From contig DAHUZJ010000117.1 of assembly GCA_027306585.1 (NCBI GenBank), positions 1 through 64,000 of the forward strand: DNA of 64,000 nt, in the 5' to 3' direction. Made by a program: the position numbers and the translations under genes. Below are positions 48,819-56,512 of the stretch, in pieces; within the stretch, counting starts at the first letter, position 1; every line of letters starts with the position of its first letter. This DNA is from Acidimicrobiaceae bacterium. Lineage in GTDB: Bacteria > Actinomycetota > Acidimicrobiia > Acidimicrobiales > RAAP-2. Under the pieces are notes generated by a model. It searched no databases, was not told where the DNA came from, and saw only the letters and a program-made list of their open reading frames with translations.

Positions 48819-49562
48819 CTACCGGGGCGGGGGCACCATCGCGGCCTTGACCACGATGGTGCGGGTGACCTTGTCGTGCAGCGTCTGGTGACGGCGGTCC
48901 CAGGCCGGCCACAGCATGTCGAGCACCCACCCGATGCCCACGATGATGAACATGAGGTACTCGAAGGCGCCGCGCCCGAGCGCCCGGGCGAAGCCGATGG
49001 GCTGTCCGTTGTCCCGGTCGACGGCCCGCACGCCCACCGCCATCATCCCGATGGTCTGCCCCCGCGACGACCCGCAGAAGAACGCCCCGTAGAGGATCAC
49101 GATCAGCACTTGGACGATCGGTGCGGCCACCGAGACGTGCGATGTCGTGTTGTTCGACGAGTTGTGCACGTTGACCCAGGCGATGTGGCCGGCGGAGAAG
49201 ACCATCTCGATGATGTAACCGACCACGAGGAGGATCACCCAGTCGATCAGCCAGCCGCCCACCCTCGCCCAGTAGCCGGCGTACGGGGGCGCCGCCTCGT
49301 AGCCGTAGCCAGCTGGGCCGCCGTAGCCGTACTGCGGGCCCGCGCCGGGTGGCGGGTAGCCCGGGCCGGGTGGCGGATAGCCCTGGCCGGGTGGCGGGTA
49401 GCCCGGGCCGGGTGGCGGGTAGCCGGGTGGCGGGTAGCCCTGGCCCGGCGGCGGGTACGACGGGCCCGGGGGGGCGTACGGCTCGCCGGTCGGGCCGGGT
49501 GGCGCCTCGCCGGGGCGAGGTCCCGGGTACGGCGGGAGGCCACCTTCGGATGTGCTGGTCAT
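48819..49562 (-). CDS. RDD family membrane protein with Pro-Gly-Tyr repeats
   Basis: The first 90 residues are nearly all Pro, Gly and Tyr in units such as 'YPPPGQG' and 'YPPPGPG'. Then comes an RDD domain: 'WARVGGWLIDWVILLVVGYII', a second membrane segment 'APIVQVLIVILYGAFF', the motif 'GQTIGMMAVGVRAVDRDNGQPIG' in pieces and a last segment near 'FEYLMFIIVGIGWVLDMLW'. RDD proteins are membrane proteins of mostly unknown role, some linked to ion transport. The repeats need EF-P for smooth translation (inference). ATG with TACAGT eight nt upstream. Confidence 0.9.
   Translation of the reverse strand: MTSTSEGGLPPYPGPRPGEAPPGPTGEPYAPPGPSYPPPGQGYPPPGYPPPGPGYPPPGQGYPPPGPGYPPPGAGPQYGYGGPAGYGYEAAPPYAGYWARVGGWLIDWVILLVVGYIIEMVFSAGHIAWVNVHNSSNNTTSHVSVAAPIVQVLIVILYGAFFCGSSRGQTIGMMAVGVRAVDRDNGQPIGFARALGRGAFEYLMFIIVGIGWVLDMLWPAWDRRHQTLHDKVTRTIVVKAAMVPPPR
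49340..49460 (-). repeat. coding Pro-Pro-Gly repeat tract
   Basis: The coding DNA for the PPPG units of the RDD protein is made of near-identical 12-27 bp blocks (GGGTGGCGGGTAGCC and close variants on the plus strand), which can expand or shrink in frame. Confidence 0.8.
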
Positions 49563-49570
49563 CGCGCGCC

Positions 49571-49576
49571 ACTGTA
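49571..49576 (-). promoter_or_regulatory. -10 element of leaderless RDD gene
   Basis: TACAGT ends eight nt before the ATG of the RDD gene, the same sequence and spacing as at mihF. Confidence 0.5.
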
Positions 49577-49626
49577 GGTCCTGGACAGGCGTGGCGGGGT
49601 GGTTCACCCCTGGCGGCGCTCGCTCG

Positions 49627-50121
49627 TCACAGGTAGGTCCCGGGCCGGGCCGCGGGACCCTCCACCTCGGCGCCGCGAGGGAGGCCGCGGTGGCGGATCT
49701 CGTCCAGTTGCGCCCGCGCCGCCATCTGTTGTGCAACGAGGCTTGCCTGGATCCCATGGAACAGGCCCTCGAGCCATCCGACCAGTTGCGCCTGTGCCAC
49801 CCGCAGCTCGGCCTCGGAGGGCACCTTGTCGTCGAAGGGCAGGGCCATGCGATCGAGCTCCTCCGACAGGTCGGGCGACAGGCCGCTCGAGAGCTCGCGC
49901 ACCGACTGCTCGTAGATCTCGCGCAGCCGGGTCCGACCCGCCTCGTCCATGGGCGCCTGACGCACCTCGTCGAGCAACAGCTTGACCATGGTGCCGATCC
50001 GCATCACCTTGGCCGGTTGCTGGATTGCCTCGCGGTGCTCCTCGGGGTCGCCGGAGCCGGGTTCGCCGCCGCGCTCGGACGCCGGCAGCACCTCGTCGGG
50101 GGCCACGGGTGTCTGGTTCAT
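49627..50121 (-). CDS. bpa: bacterial proteasome activator (Bpa/PafE)
   Basis: Bpa forms an ATP-independent ring that opens the 20S proteasome for unfolded proteins. The conserved helical core is clear: 'QPAKVMRIGTMVKLLLDEVRQAP' in pieces, 'SSGLSPDLSEELDRMALPF' and 'ELRVAQAQLVGWLEGLFHGIQ'. The protein ends in 'GTYL', matching the C-terminal GQYL/HbYX tail that docks into proteasome pockets, with Thr for Gln. At 164 residues it is close to the mycobacterial protein. No proteasome genes (prcA, prcB, mpa, pup) lie in the window, but the organism should have them. The alkaline-phosphatase-like gene is 21 nt upstream. Confidence 0.93.
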   Translation of the reverse strand: MNQTPVAPDEVLPASERGGEPGSGDPEEHREAIQQPAKVMRIGTMVKLLLDEVRQAPMDEAGRTRLREIYEQSVRELSSGLSPDLSEELDRMALPFDDKVPSEAELRVAQAQLVGWLEGLFHGIQASLVAQQMAARAQLDEIRHRGLPRGAEVEGPAARPGTYL

Positions 50122-50142
50122 GGCTCTGATGATGCCAGAGGC

Positions 50143-51300
50143 TCAGCGCGGCTCGAACGCCACGAACGGCACCAGCATCTCCGCCTCGGTGAGGGACCCG
50201 TGCCGGCTGACGAGGCGCTGCTCACCGGTGTCGGCCGGGTCGAAGAAGGCGGTGGGCGTGTACGGCGCCAGCACGACGTCGCCCAGTCGGGCGCGCACCT
50301 CCGGCACCGGCTCACCGCCCAGCCACCCCTCTTCGACGATCTCCTCGAAGGTCCGCACCCAAGCGACATGGCCGAAGGCGGCGGTGGCGGCGGCGGCCAC
50401 GTCCTCGGAGGCCCCCGGCCGCACGTGGAGCCACCGGAAGCGCCCCTCCCCCGACAGCAGGTCGACCCCGTCCATCACGTCCGACCCGAGGACCTCGACG
50501 GTGGCCCCCACCTCCACCTGGCCGTGGTCGGCCGTCACCGCCAGCACCGCGCCGGGCGGCAGGACGTCGAGCATGTCGGCGACCAGGCGGTCCGCCGCCC
50601 GCAGTTCGGCGTCGTAGTGCTCGCCCAGCCCCCGGGCGTGCGCCACCCGGTCGACGCCGTCGTAGTAGGCGTACACCAGCGGCTCGCCGGCCGCGAGCAG
50701 CCGCCGGACCTCGACGGCGAGCCCCGACGGCGTCACCCAGCCGTGCAGCTCGGCGCCGGCCAAGTGGGCGGCGGAGAAGCCCGTGGCGGAGTAGTCGGCG
50801 CGCGAGACGACGTGCGTCGTCGAGCCGTCCCCGGGGAAGGCGGGGAAGCGTTGGAAGTCGTACGGGCGCACGGAGCGCCGGGCGTCCCTGCCACCCACCC
50901 GCCAGGCAAGCACGTTGAGCACGCCACCCCCGGCGGCCACCCGGTAGCCGACCATGCCGTGGACGGCCGGCGGGAGGCCGGTCGAGAGGCTGGTCAGGGC
51001 GGCGGCCGTCGTGCTCGGTGCCACCGAGGTGATCGGCCCACCCACGGCGGAGCACAGGACGGGCGCCATCTGCGGCCGGGCCGTCAGCTGCTCCCAGCCG
51101 AGACCGTCGAGGACCAGCAGCACCACCTGGCGGCCACGGGCGATCGGGGCCGGCACCCACTCCGCCGCCGGCGGCACGCCGCCGCGGGTGTGGGCCAGAA
51201 GGACCGGCATCACGTTGACCAGGCATGGGCCCGAGAAGGCGGGGAGCACCGGCTCAGGCGTACGCGCGGGCGCCACGGCCGGCGCGGGCTGGGTGCTCAC
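50143..51300 (-). CDS. alkaline phosphatase superfamily / nucleotide pyrophosphatase-like protein
   Basis: The metal and nucleophile residues of type-I phosphodiesterases are seen in order: Asp in 'VVLLVLDGLGWEQL', Thr nucleophile in 'APSTTAAALTSLSTG', Asp and His in 'YYDGVDRVAHARG', Asp-His in 'VTADHGQVEVG' and His in 'VSRHGSLTEAEM'. 385 residues without a signal peptide suggest a cytoplasmic enzyme, unlike many secreted relatives. The substrate is unknown. GTG start with TAGGGT six nt upstream; divergent from the Rrf2 gene and followed by bpa. Confidence 0.9.
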   Translation of the reverse strand: MSTQPAPAVAPARTPEPVLPAFSGPCLVNVMPVLLAHTRGGVPPAAEWVPAPIARGRQVVLLVLDGLGWEQLTARPQMAPVLCSAVGGPITSVAPSTTAAALTSLSTGLPPAVHGMVGYRVAAGGGVLNVLAWRVGGRDARRSVRPYDFQRFPAFPGDGSTTHVVSRADYSATGFSAAHLAGAELHGWVTPSGLAVEVRRLLAAGEPLVYAYYDGVDRVAHARGLGEHYDAELRAADRLVADMLDVLPPGAVLAVTADHGQVEVGATVEVLGSDVMDGVDLLSGEGRFRWLHVRPGASEDVAAAATAAFGHVAWVRTFEEIVEEGWLGGEPVPEVRARLGDVVLAPYTPTAFFDPADTGEQRLVSRHGSLTEAEMLVPFVAFEPR

Positions 51301-51306
51301 GTCGCA

Positions 51307-51349
51307 ACCCTAGGACGTGGGTCCGGACAGCGGCACGCCCGGATACCAT
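51307..51349. promoter_or_regulatory. divergent leaderless promoters (phosphatase-like and Rrf2 genes)
   Basis: TAGGGT on the minus strand (51307-51312) lies six nt from the start at 51300, and TACCAT on the plus strand (51344-51349) eight nt from the start at 51358. The 31 bases between them would be the natural place for an Rrf2 operator. Confidence 0.5.
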
Positions 51350-51357
51350 GACCATGC

Positions 51358-51828
51358 GTGAAGGTGTCCACTCGGGGCGACTACGCGTGTCGCGCGCTGC
51401 TCTCGCTGGCGCTGCACGACACGCAGACGACGTCGGTCCGGGACATCGCGGAGCGGACCGGCCTGCCGCAGCCCTACCTCGAGCAGATCCTGCTCGCCCT
51501 CAAGGGCGCCGGGCTGGTGCGGTCGAAGCGCGGCGTGGGCGGCGGTTACGTGCTCGCCCGCGACCCCGCGGACATCACCCTCGCCCAGATCGTCTCCGCC
51601 GTCGACGGGCCGATCGTCGCCGGTGACTTCGGCGAGCCCCATGCCAACGGGGCGTGCGACCACGAGGGGCAGTGCGTCTTGTTGGCGGTGTGGGCCGACG
51701 TGGGCGAGACCATGCGCCGGTACCTGCAGTCGTTCACCCTCGCCGAGGTGGCGGCCCGAGCCCGTGGCCCGGTCACGAGCTCCATCGAGCCACGACCGGA
51801 ACCTCGCGTTCCCACCCGAGCACGCTGA
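51358..51828 (+). CDS. Rrf2 family transcriptional regulator
   Basis: Rrf2 proteins (IscR, NsrR, RsrR) are winged-helix regulators, many sensing redox or NO through an Fe-S cluster. The N-terminal 'MKVSTRGDYACRALLSLALH', the helix-turn-helix 'SVRDIAERTGLPQPYLEQILLALKGAGLV' in pieces and 'SKRGVGGGYVLARDP' are diagnostic. Only two of the usual three cluster cysteines are present (Cys100 and Cys106, spacing Cx5C; the third position is aromatic/hydrophobic), so the cluster would need other ligands, or the protein is cluster-free. The C-terminus overlaps the convergent phosphatase gene by 56 nt. Its target may be its own divergent promoter region. Confidence 0.92.
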   Translation: MKVSTRGDYACRALLSLALHDTQTTSVRDIAERTGLPQPYLEQILLALKGAGLVRSKRGVGGGYVLARDPADITLAQIVSAVDGPIVAGDFGEPHANGACDHEGQCVLLAVWADVGETMRRYLQSFTLAEVAARARGPVTSSIEPRPEPRVPTRAR

Positions 51829-52345
51829 GCGACCCGACCGCAAGGCCGAGCAGCCGCCCGCCGACGGGCGGGAGCCCCACCCACCGGGCCGCCAGCACCC
51901 GGAGCAGGTGGCCGTGGGAGAAGCAGATCACGTCGCCGTCGACGGCCCGGGCCCGGCGGATGACCTCGTCGGCACGGCGGCCCACGTCGGCCGCCGACTC
52001 CCCGCCGGGCACCCCGTCGGTCCACAGGGTCCAGCCGGGCCGTTCGGCCCGTATCTCCGCCGTCGTGCGACCCTCGTAGTCGCCATAGTCCCATTCGAGC
52101 AGGTCCTCGCAGGGCTCCGCACGATCGCCGAGCCCCGCCAGCCGGCACGTCGCCGCGGCCCGGGCGAGCGGGCTCGTCAGCACCAGCGCCGGATGGGGCA
52201 CACCGGCCGCCAGCCGCTCCCCCACCGCCTCGGCCTGGGCCTGACCTTCGGGAAGGAGCGGAACGTCCGTCCTTCCCGTATGACGGCCGTCGCGGCTCCA
52301 TTCGGTCGTCCCGTGTCGTACCAGCCACATCTGCACGGCGGACAC
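51773..52345 (-). CDS. histidine phosphatase family protein
   Basis: The phosphoglycerate-mutase fold is marked by 'MWLVRHGTTEWSRDGRHTGRTDVPLLPEG' in pieces (catalytic His in RHG), 'LTSPLARAAATCRLAG', 'LLEWDYGDYEG', 'GESAADVGRRADEV' and the second His in 'VICFSHGHLLRVLAARW'. The 'TEWSxxGRHTGRTDxPL' pattern resembles the sedoheptulose-bisphosphatase-like branch, but the substrate cannot be decided. The GTG start has AGGTGG upstream (190 residues); an ATG five codons in is possible. Confidence 0.93.
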   Translation of the reverse strand: MSAVQMWLVRHGTTEWSRDGRHTGRTDVPLLPEGQAQAEAVGERLAAGVPHPALVLTSPLARAAATCRLAGLGDRAEPCEDLLEWDYGDYEGRTTAEIRAERPGWTLWTDGVPGGESAADVGRRADEVIRRARAVDGDVICFSHGHLLRVLAARWVGLPPVGGRLLGLAVGSLSVLGWEREVPVVARWSS

Positions 52346-52494
52346 GACACCACCTGCAGCGGGCCGTGCGCAACCCCAGCTACCCCCGGGTGGCCAGCCG
52401 ATCACGGAATGTCATGGCCGGCATGGGCGTTGTATCCGTGCGAACGGGTAGGGCTAGACACAGGCACGCCGAGTGAGAGAGAACTGAACAGCTG

Positions 52495-53331
52495 ATGAGC
52501 ACCACGAGCAAGATGACGACCGACAGCCTCGGGCTGTTGCTGCGGGACCTCGACCGTTTCCCGATGCCCGATCACGAGCAGCAGGTCGCCCTGGCCAAGC
52601 GCGTCGCCGCCGGCGACGAGGAGGCCCGCAAGCAGATGGTGGCCGCCAACCTCCGCCTGGTGGTCCACTGGGCCCGTCGGTACCAGGACCGCGGCGTCGA
52701 CCTCGCCGACCTGGTCCAGGAGGGCACGTTCGGCCTCTTGCGGGCCGTCGAGAAGTTCGACTGGGAGCGGGGTTTCCGGTTCTCCACGTACGCCACGTGG
52801 TGGATCCGCCAGGCCCTCCAGCGCGCCGTCCAGCAGCACGGACGGACGATCCGCATCCCGCTCGAGGTCGGGGAGCGGCTGCAGCGGCTGGACGCCATCA
52901 CCGCCGAGCTCGCCGGCCAGCTGGGCCGCCCGCCGACCGAGGAGGAGATCGACGAGGCCACCGGGACCACCAGCGAAGAGCGCCGTTCGTTGGAGGACGT
53001 CGCCCGGGTGACCGCCAGCCTCGACCAACCGGCCGCCGTGGACTCCTCGACGTCCCTCGGCGAGCTGGTGGCCCCTGACCCCGACGACTGGGCCGAGCGG
53101 GTCGACCAGGAGATGGTCCTCCAGCGAGTACGGGACGCCATCGAGCGGCTGCCGGACCTCCAGCGCGACGTGCTGCGGCTGCGGTTCGGGTTCGGGGGCG
53201 ACTCCCCCGCTTCGCTGCAGACCACGGCGGAGCGGCTGGGGGTCGGCGTGCGCCGGGTCCGCCGGGCGGAGGAGGAGGCGCTGGCCGCCCTCTCGGCAGA
53301 CGGGGACGTGTTCGGCGCCCACGCCGCCTGA
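52495..53331 (+). CDS. RNA polymerase sigma factor, group 2 (RpoD-like)
   Basis: The 278 residues contain region 1.2 ('DSLGLLLRDLDRFPMPDHEQQVALAKRV' in pieces), region 2 ('AANLRLVVHWARRYQDRGVDLADLVQEG', 'FRFSTYATWWIRQAL'), region 3 ('RIPLEVGERLQRL', 'PPTEEEIDEATG') and region 4 ('DAIERLPDLQRDVLRLRFG', 'TTAERLGVGVRRVRRAEEEAL'). Without region 1.1 it is a non-essential group-2 type sigma rather than the housekeeping one. The region-4 helix is less typical ('GVGVRRVRRAE' for the usual 'VTRERIRQIE'), which may alter -35 recognition. No anti-sigma gene is adjacent. Confidence 0.93.
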   Translation: MSTTSKMTTDSLGLLLRDLDRFPMPDHEQQVALAKRVAAGDEEARKQMVAANLRLVVHWARRYQDRGVDLADLVQEGTFGLLRAVEKFDWERGFRFSTYATWWIRQALQRAVQQHGRTIRIPLEVGERLQRLDAITAELAGQLGRPPTEEEIDEATGTTSEERRSLEDVARVTASLDQPAAVDSSTSLGELVAPDPDDWAERVDQEMVLQRVRDAIERLPDLQRDVLRLRFGFGGDSPASLQTTAERLGVGVRRVRRAEEEALAALSADGDVFGAHAA

Positions 53332-53337
53332 TCGGGC

Positions 53338-54249
53338 TCAGCCCGGGTCGGGTGGGAGTGCCGGCACCTCCCCGACGACGGCCGCCAGGTCGGCCGGCAG
53401 CGGCGAGGTCCACGTGCAGCGGGCGCCGGTGCGCGGGTGGTCGAGGCTGAGCTCGGCGGCGTGCAGGAACATGCGGTGCAGGGGCGGGCCGCCGTAGCGG
53501 TCGTCCCCCACCACCGGGTGCCCGATGGCTGCCAGGTGGACGCGCACCTGATGGGTCCGACCCGTCTCGAGGCGGACCGCCAGGAGGCTGGAGGCCACCG
53601 GCGCTTCCAGCCGGCGGAGCACGGTGTAGCCCGTCCTCGCGGGTCGCCCGCGTTCGGTGACCGCCATCTTCGTGGGCGTCCGGACCGAGCGCCCGATGGG
53701 GGCGTCGACCGCTCCCCGGTCCTCTGCCACGTGCCCGGCGACGAGCGTCACGTAGCGGCGGCCGGCGGTGCGTTCCGCCAGCTGGGCTGCGAGCGACTGG
53801 CGGGCCAGCTCGGTGCGAGCCACCACCAGCAGCCCCGACGTCCCCCGGTCCAGGCGGTGCACGATGCCCGGGCGCTCGGGGTCCCCCACGCCGGCCACCT
53901 CGGGGTAACGGGCCAAGAGACCGGCCACCAGGGTGCCGTCGGCATGCCCGGCACCGGGGTGGACCACGAGCCCCGCTGGTTTTTCGACCACCACGAGGTC
54001 CTCGTCCTCGTGGACCACGACCAGCTGCACGCCGGGGTCGGCGGTCGGCCGCCGGTCGGCGGGGGGAGGGACCTCCACGTCGAGCTCGCAGCCCTCGGCC
54101 AGCGGGAGGCTGCGCGCCGTCACGGGCCGGCCGTCGACCCGCACCTTTCCTTCCGCCACCAGCGCCGCCGTCTCGGCACGTGAGAGCCCCGTGAGGAGGG
54201 CGACCGCCCGGTCGACGCGCACCCCGGCCAGGGTACCGGGCACCCTCAC
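53338..54249 (-). CDS. rluD: RluD-type 23S rRNA pseudouridine synthase
   Basis: Enzymes of the RluA/RluD family make pseudouridine in 23S rRNA (helix 69 for RluD). A short S4 domain ('[32 protein letters not shown]' in pieces) precedes the catalytic domain with '[17 protein letters not shown]', the catalytic Asp in '[17 protein letters not shown]' and '[25 protein letters not shown]' in pieces. The GTG chosen overlaps the lspA stop by 4 nt, the standard lspA-rluD arrangement, giving 303 residues; a later GTG at 54222 is possible. The exact target is inferred. Confidence 0.92.
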   Translation of the reverse strand: MRVPGTLAGVRVDRAVALLTGLSRAETAALVAEGKVRVDGRPVTARSLPLAEGCELDVEVPPPADRRPTADPGVQLVVVHEDEDLVVVEKPAGLVVHPGAGHADGTLVAGLLARYPEVAGVGDPERPGIVHRLDRGTSGLLVVARTELARQSLAAQLAERTAGRRYVTLVAGHVAEDRGAVDAPIGRSVRTPTKMAVTERGRPARTGYTVLRRLEAPVASSLLAVRLETGRTHQVRVHLAAIGHPVVGDDRYGGPPLHRMFLHAAELSLDHPRTGARCTWTSPLPADLAAVVGEVPALPPDPG

Positions 54250-54755
54250 CGCCGGCCGGCGGATGCGACGGGACGGGCCGGCGGCTCGGCCGGTGGGTCG
54301 TCGGGCGGCTGCTCGTCGGAGCCGTGGGGGGGTCGCGCCGGGGCCCCCCAGACGACGCACACCGCGACGATCACCAGCCCGACGGTGATGGCGGCGTCGG
54401 CCAGGTTGAACGTCGGCCAGTGGGACAGGGTGACGAAGTCGACCACGCGGCCCCGGGCGACGCGGTCGGCCACGTTGCCGAGCGCCCCGCCGAGGACCAT
54501 CCCCGCCGCCACGGCCAGGAGCGTCGACCCGGCCCGCCAGGCGAGGACGGCGACGCCGGCCGCCAGCACCGCGGCCACCACCGCCAGCGCCGTCCCGTCC
54601 CCGGCGAACAGGCTGAACGCCGACCCCGAATTCTCCTGGAGCGCGAGCCCGAAGGGCCCGATGACGTGCGCGGGATGGGTGAGGTGATGGAGCGCGAGGG
54701 CCTTGGTGACCTGGTCGGCCACCACCACGACCGCGGCGACCGCTCCAGCGGCCAC
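54246..54755 (-). CDS. lspA: lipoprotein signal peptidase (LspA)
   Basis: LspA cuts the signal peptide from prolipoproteins in the membrane. Conserved boxes are '[13 protein letters not shown]', '[11 protein letters not shown]', '[20 protein letters not shown]' and '[11 protein letters not shown]', holding the two catalytic Asp residues, with four membrane segments. A Pro-rich tail of about 35 residues follows. The GTG start inside '[14 protein letters not shown]' gives 169 residues; the longer frame would overlap the upstream gene by over 90 nt, so the start is uncertain. Confidence 0.92.
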   Translation of the reverse strand: MAAGAVAAVVVVADQVTKALALHHLTHPAHVIGPFGLALQENSGSAFSLFAGDGTALAVVAAVLAAGVAVLAWRAGSTLLAVAAGMVLGGALGNVADRVARGRVVDFVTLSHWPTFNLADAAITVGLVIVAVCVVWGAPARPPHGSDEQPPDDPPAEPPARPVASAGRR

Positions 54756-54775
54756 CCGGCGCGCTGCCCGTGGGC

Positions 54776-55363
54776 TCAGCGCCGCGACAGCCCTCCGCTC
54801 TTGCAGGCGACGCACAGGCGGGCGAACGGCAGTGCCTTCAGCCGTGGCTTGGGGATCGCCTGGTGGCACCGCTCGCAGGCCCCGTAGGTGCCGTCCTCGA
54901 TGCGGGTCAGAGCCTCGTCGATCTCTTGGACCGCCGCCAGCGCCTGCGCCGACAGCGCCAGGTCGCGCTCCCGGTCGACGGTGACCGTCCCGCCCTCGCC
55001 GGACTCCTCGTCGAACTGGACGTCACCGGGCTCGCGCTCCTGTGCCAGCGAGTCGGCCTCAGCCTTGAGGTCGGATGCCTGCGTCTCGTACACGGTCCGC
55101 TCGGCCACGAGCAACTGGCGCTGCTCGTCGAGGAACTTCTCGTCGTCGGCGTACGGCCCGCCCGGCCGCGACTTCACCGCCGTCGTCTTCTTGGTGGCCA
55201 CTGCGCTCTTCACCGCCTTCTTGGTCTTCGCCTTGGTGGCGCTCGTGGCGGCGACCTTACCCACCGGGGCCGTCCTCGCTACCGTGCGCGCCTGGGTGGG
55301 TGCCTCGGCCTTGGAGTTGGCAGCCTTGCGCGGCGCGGCGGCCTTCTTGGCGGTTGGCGACAT
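54776..55363 (-). CDS. TraR/DksA-type zinc-finger protein with Lys/Ala-rich tail
   Basis: The C-terminal 125 residues are a TraR/DksA protein: a coiled-coil ('[22 protein letters not shown]' in pieces), acidic tip and a C4 zinc finger '[29 protein letters not shown]' in pieces. Such proteins reach into the RNA polymerase secondary channel. The N-terminal 70 residues are a Lys/Ala/Thr-rich low-complexity tail ('[22 protein letters not shown]') like histone H1 or actinobacterial HU tails and could bind DNA. The start ATG has a perfect AGGAGG seven nt upstream. Confidence 0.88.
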   Translation of the reverse strand: MSPTAKKAAAPRKAANSKAEAPTQARTVARTAPVGKVAATSATKAKTKKAVKSAVATKKTTAVKSRPGGPYADDEKFLDEQRQLLVAERTVYETQASDLKAEADSLAQEREPGDVQFDEESGEGGTVTVDRERDLALSAQALAAVQEIDEALTRIEDGTYGACERCHQAIPKPRLKALPFARLCVACKSGGLSRR

Positions 55364-55451
55364 GGCGTCCCTCCTCCCCGGCCCGGGGCGAGGCCAGGAG
55401 CGGGTGACGTTAGCGGACCGTCAACGCGAGGGCAAACCTCGCCGGGACCGG

Positions 55452-56189
55452 TCAGCCAGCCGCCGAGCGGCGCTGCTCGTCGCCGCCGCCGGCGGCTCCG
55501 GTGCCGTTGCTGGTGCTGCCGTTGACGCCCGCCGGCTCCGGGGTCCGCGCCCGCACGGACGTGAGACCGCTCGCCGGCTGCACGTTCTCGTCCAGCCACT
55601 TCAGCATCTCCCCGAGGGAGGTCCGCAGCCGGTTGCGCTCGGTCTCGAGGTGGCGGGCCATCTTCTCCACGTCGGCGGTGAGCTGGGTACGAATCCCCTC
55701 CAGGCGGTTGACGTCCTCCCGCAGCCGGTGCTCCGCCTCGGCGGCCATCGTCCGCGACCGCTCCTCGGCCTGGGACAGGATGTTCCGCGACCGCTCCTCG
55801 GCCTTGGCCACGACCTCGGAGGCCTCGTGCTCGCTGTCGCGCTTCACCTGGTCGACGAACTTCTGCGCGAGCACGAGGGTGCGCTGCAAGGTGTCGTCGG
55901 ACACCGCCGACGACTCGACGATGGGCAGGGCGGCGGTGGTCGTGACCGGCATCCCTGTCGCCGCCTGGCGCACCTCTTCTTCGAGCTGGGCGATCCGGGT
56001 CTGCGCCTGGCGCACCCGGTCGTTGGCCTGACGCAGCTGCTCCTGGACCGACTCCGCTTCGACGGCGGCCTTCTCCAGGTACTCGTCGACCTCGTCGACG
56101 TTGTACCCCTTCAGACCGAGCCGGAACTCCACCGTTCGCAGGGTGTCCAGCAGGGACTGGTTGGACTGGGTGGGCTGCGCGTTGTCCAT
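55452..56189 (-). CDS. wag31: DivIVA/Wag31 polar growth protein
   Basis: Wag31 marks curved membrane and directs cell-wall synthesis at poles and septa in actinobacteria. The membrane-binding N-terminus is 'LRTVEFRLGLKGYNVDEVDEYLEKAA' in pieces, followed by long coiled coils ('VRQAQTRIAQLEEEVRQ', 'HRLREDVNRLEGIRTQL') separated by a flexible Thr/Ala/Pro stretch. The C-terminus is Gly/Ser-rich. It lies at the end of the division cluster. ATG with TACACT eight nt upstream and no ribosome site. Confidence 0.95.
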   Translation of the reverse strand: MDNAQPTQSNQSLLDTLRTVEFRLGLKGYNVDEVDEYLEKAAVEAESVQEQLRQANDRVRQAQTRIAQLEEEVRQAATGMPVTTTAALPIVESSAVSDDTLQRTLVLAQKFVDQVKRDSEHEASEVVAKAEERSRNILSQAEERSRTMAAEAEHRLREDVNRLEGIRTQLTADVEKMARHLETERNRLRTSLGEMLKWLDENVQPASGLTSVRARTPEPAGVNGSTSNGTGAAGGGDEQRRSAAG

Positions 56190-56197
56190 GGGGCACC

Positions 56198-56203
56198 AGT
56201 GTA
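56198..56203 (-). promoter_or_regulatory. -10 element of leaderless wag31 promoter
   Basis: TACACT ends eight nt before the wag31 ATG with no ribosome site; it allows wag31 to be transcribed apart from ftsZ-sepF-yggT. Confidence 0.5.
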
Positions 56204-56245
56204 CTCCTGCCGCTCACGGCGACCGGGGATGGGCCCGCCGGGAGG

Positions 56246-56512
56246 TCAGGCCCGCAGGAGGGGGACCACGATGACCTGGGCCACGATCACCACGATGATG
56301 ATCGACAGGTCGATCCCCATGCCCCCGGCGCGGATCGGCGGGAGCACCCGGCGGATGGGGCGCAGGACCGGCTCGGTCACCGCGTCGAGGGCCCGCATGA
56401 CGCCGAAGAGCGGCGAGCCGGGCCGCGACGGGAACCAGCTGAGCAGGGCCCGGACGATCAGGACGAGGACGTACGCCTCGACCAGGTAGGCGAGGACGGA
56501 GCGGACCAACAC
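56246..56512 (-). CDS. YggT family membrane protein
   Basis: The 88 residues hold two membrane segments ('AYLVEAYVLVLIVRALLSWF' and 'IDLSIIIVVIVAQVIVVPLL') and the family motif 'LDAVTEPVLRPIRRVLPP'. YggT proteins accompany sepF and wag31 in Gram-positive division clusters; in some organisms they affect osmotic or septal behaviour, but the mechanism is unknown. The GTG start directly follows the sepF TGA. Confidence 0.92.
   Translation of the reverse strand: MLVRSVLAYLVEAYVLVLIVRALLSWFPSRPGSPLFGVMRALDAVTEPVLRPIRRVLPPIRAGGMGIDLSIIIVVIVAQVIVVPLLRA

Noticed and set aside
45381-49577. A 1398-codon plus-strand open frame opposite dnaE and the RDD gene
   Set aside because: Same shadow effect; no homology-like motif and no promoter or ribosome site.
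54756-54869. ATG at 54869 as the lspA start
   Set aside because: It would overlap the TraR/DksA gene by more than 90 nt and add a hydrophilic Arg-rich leader not typical of LspA.
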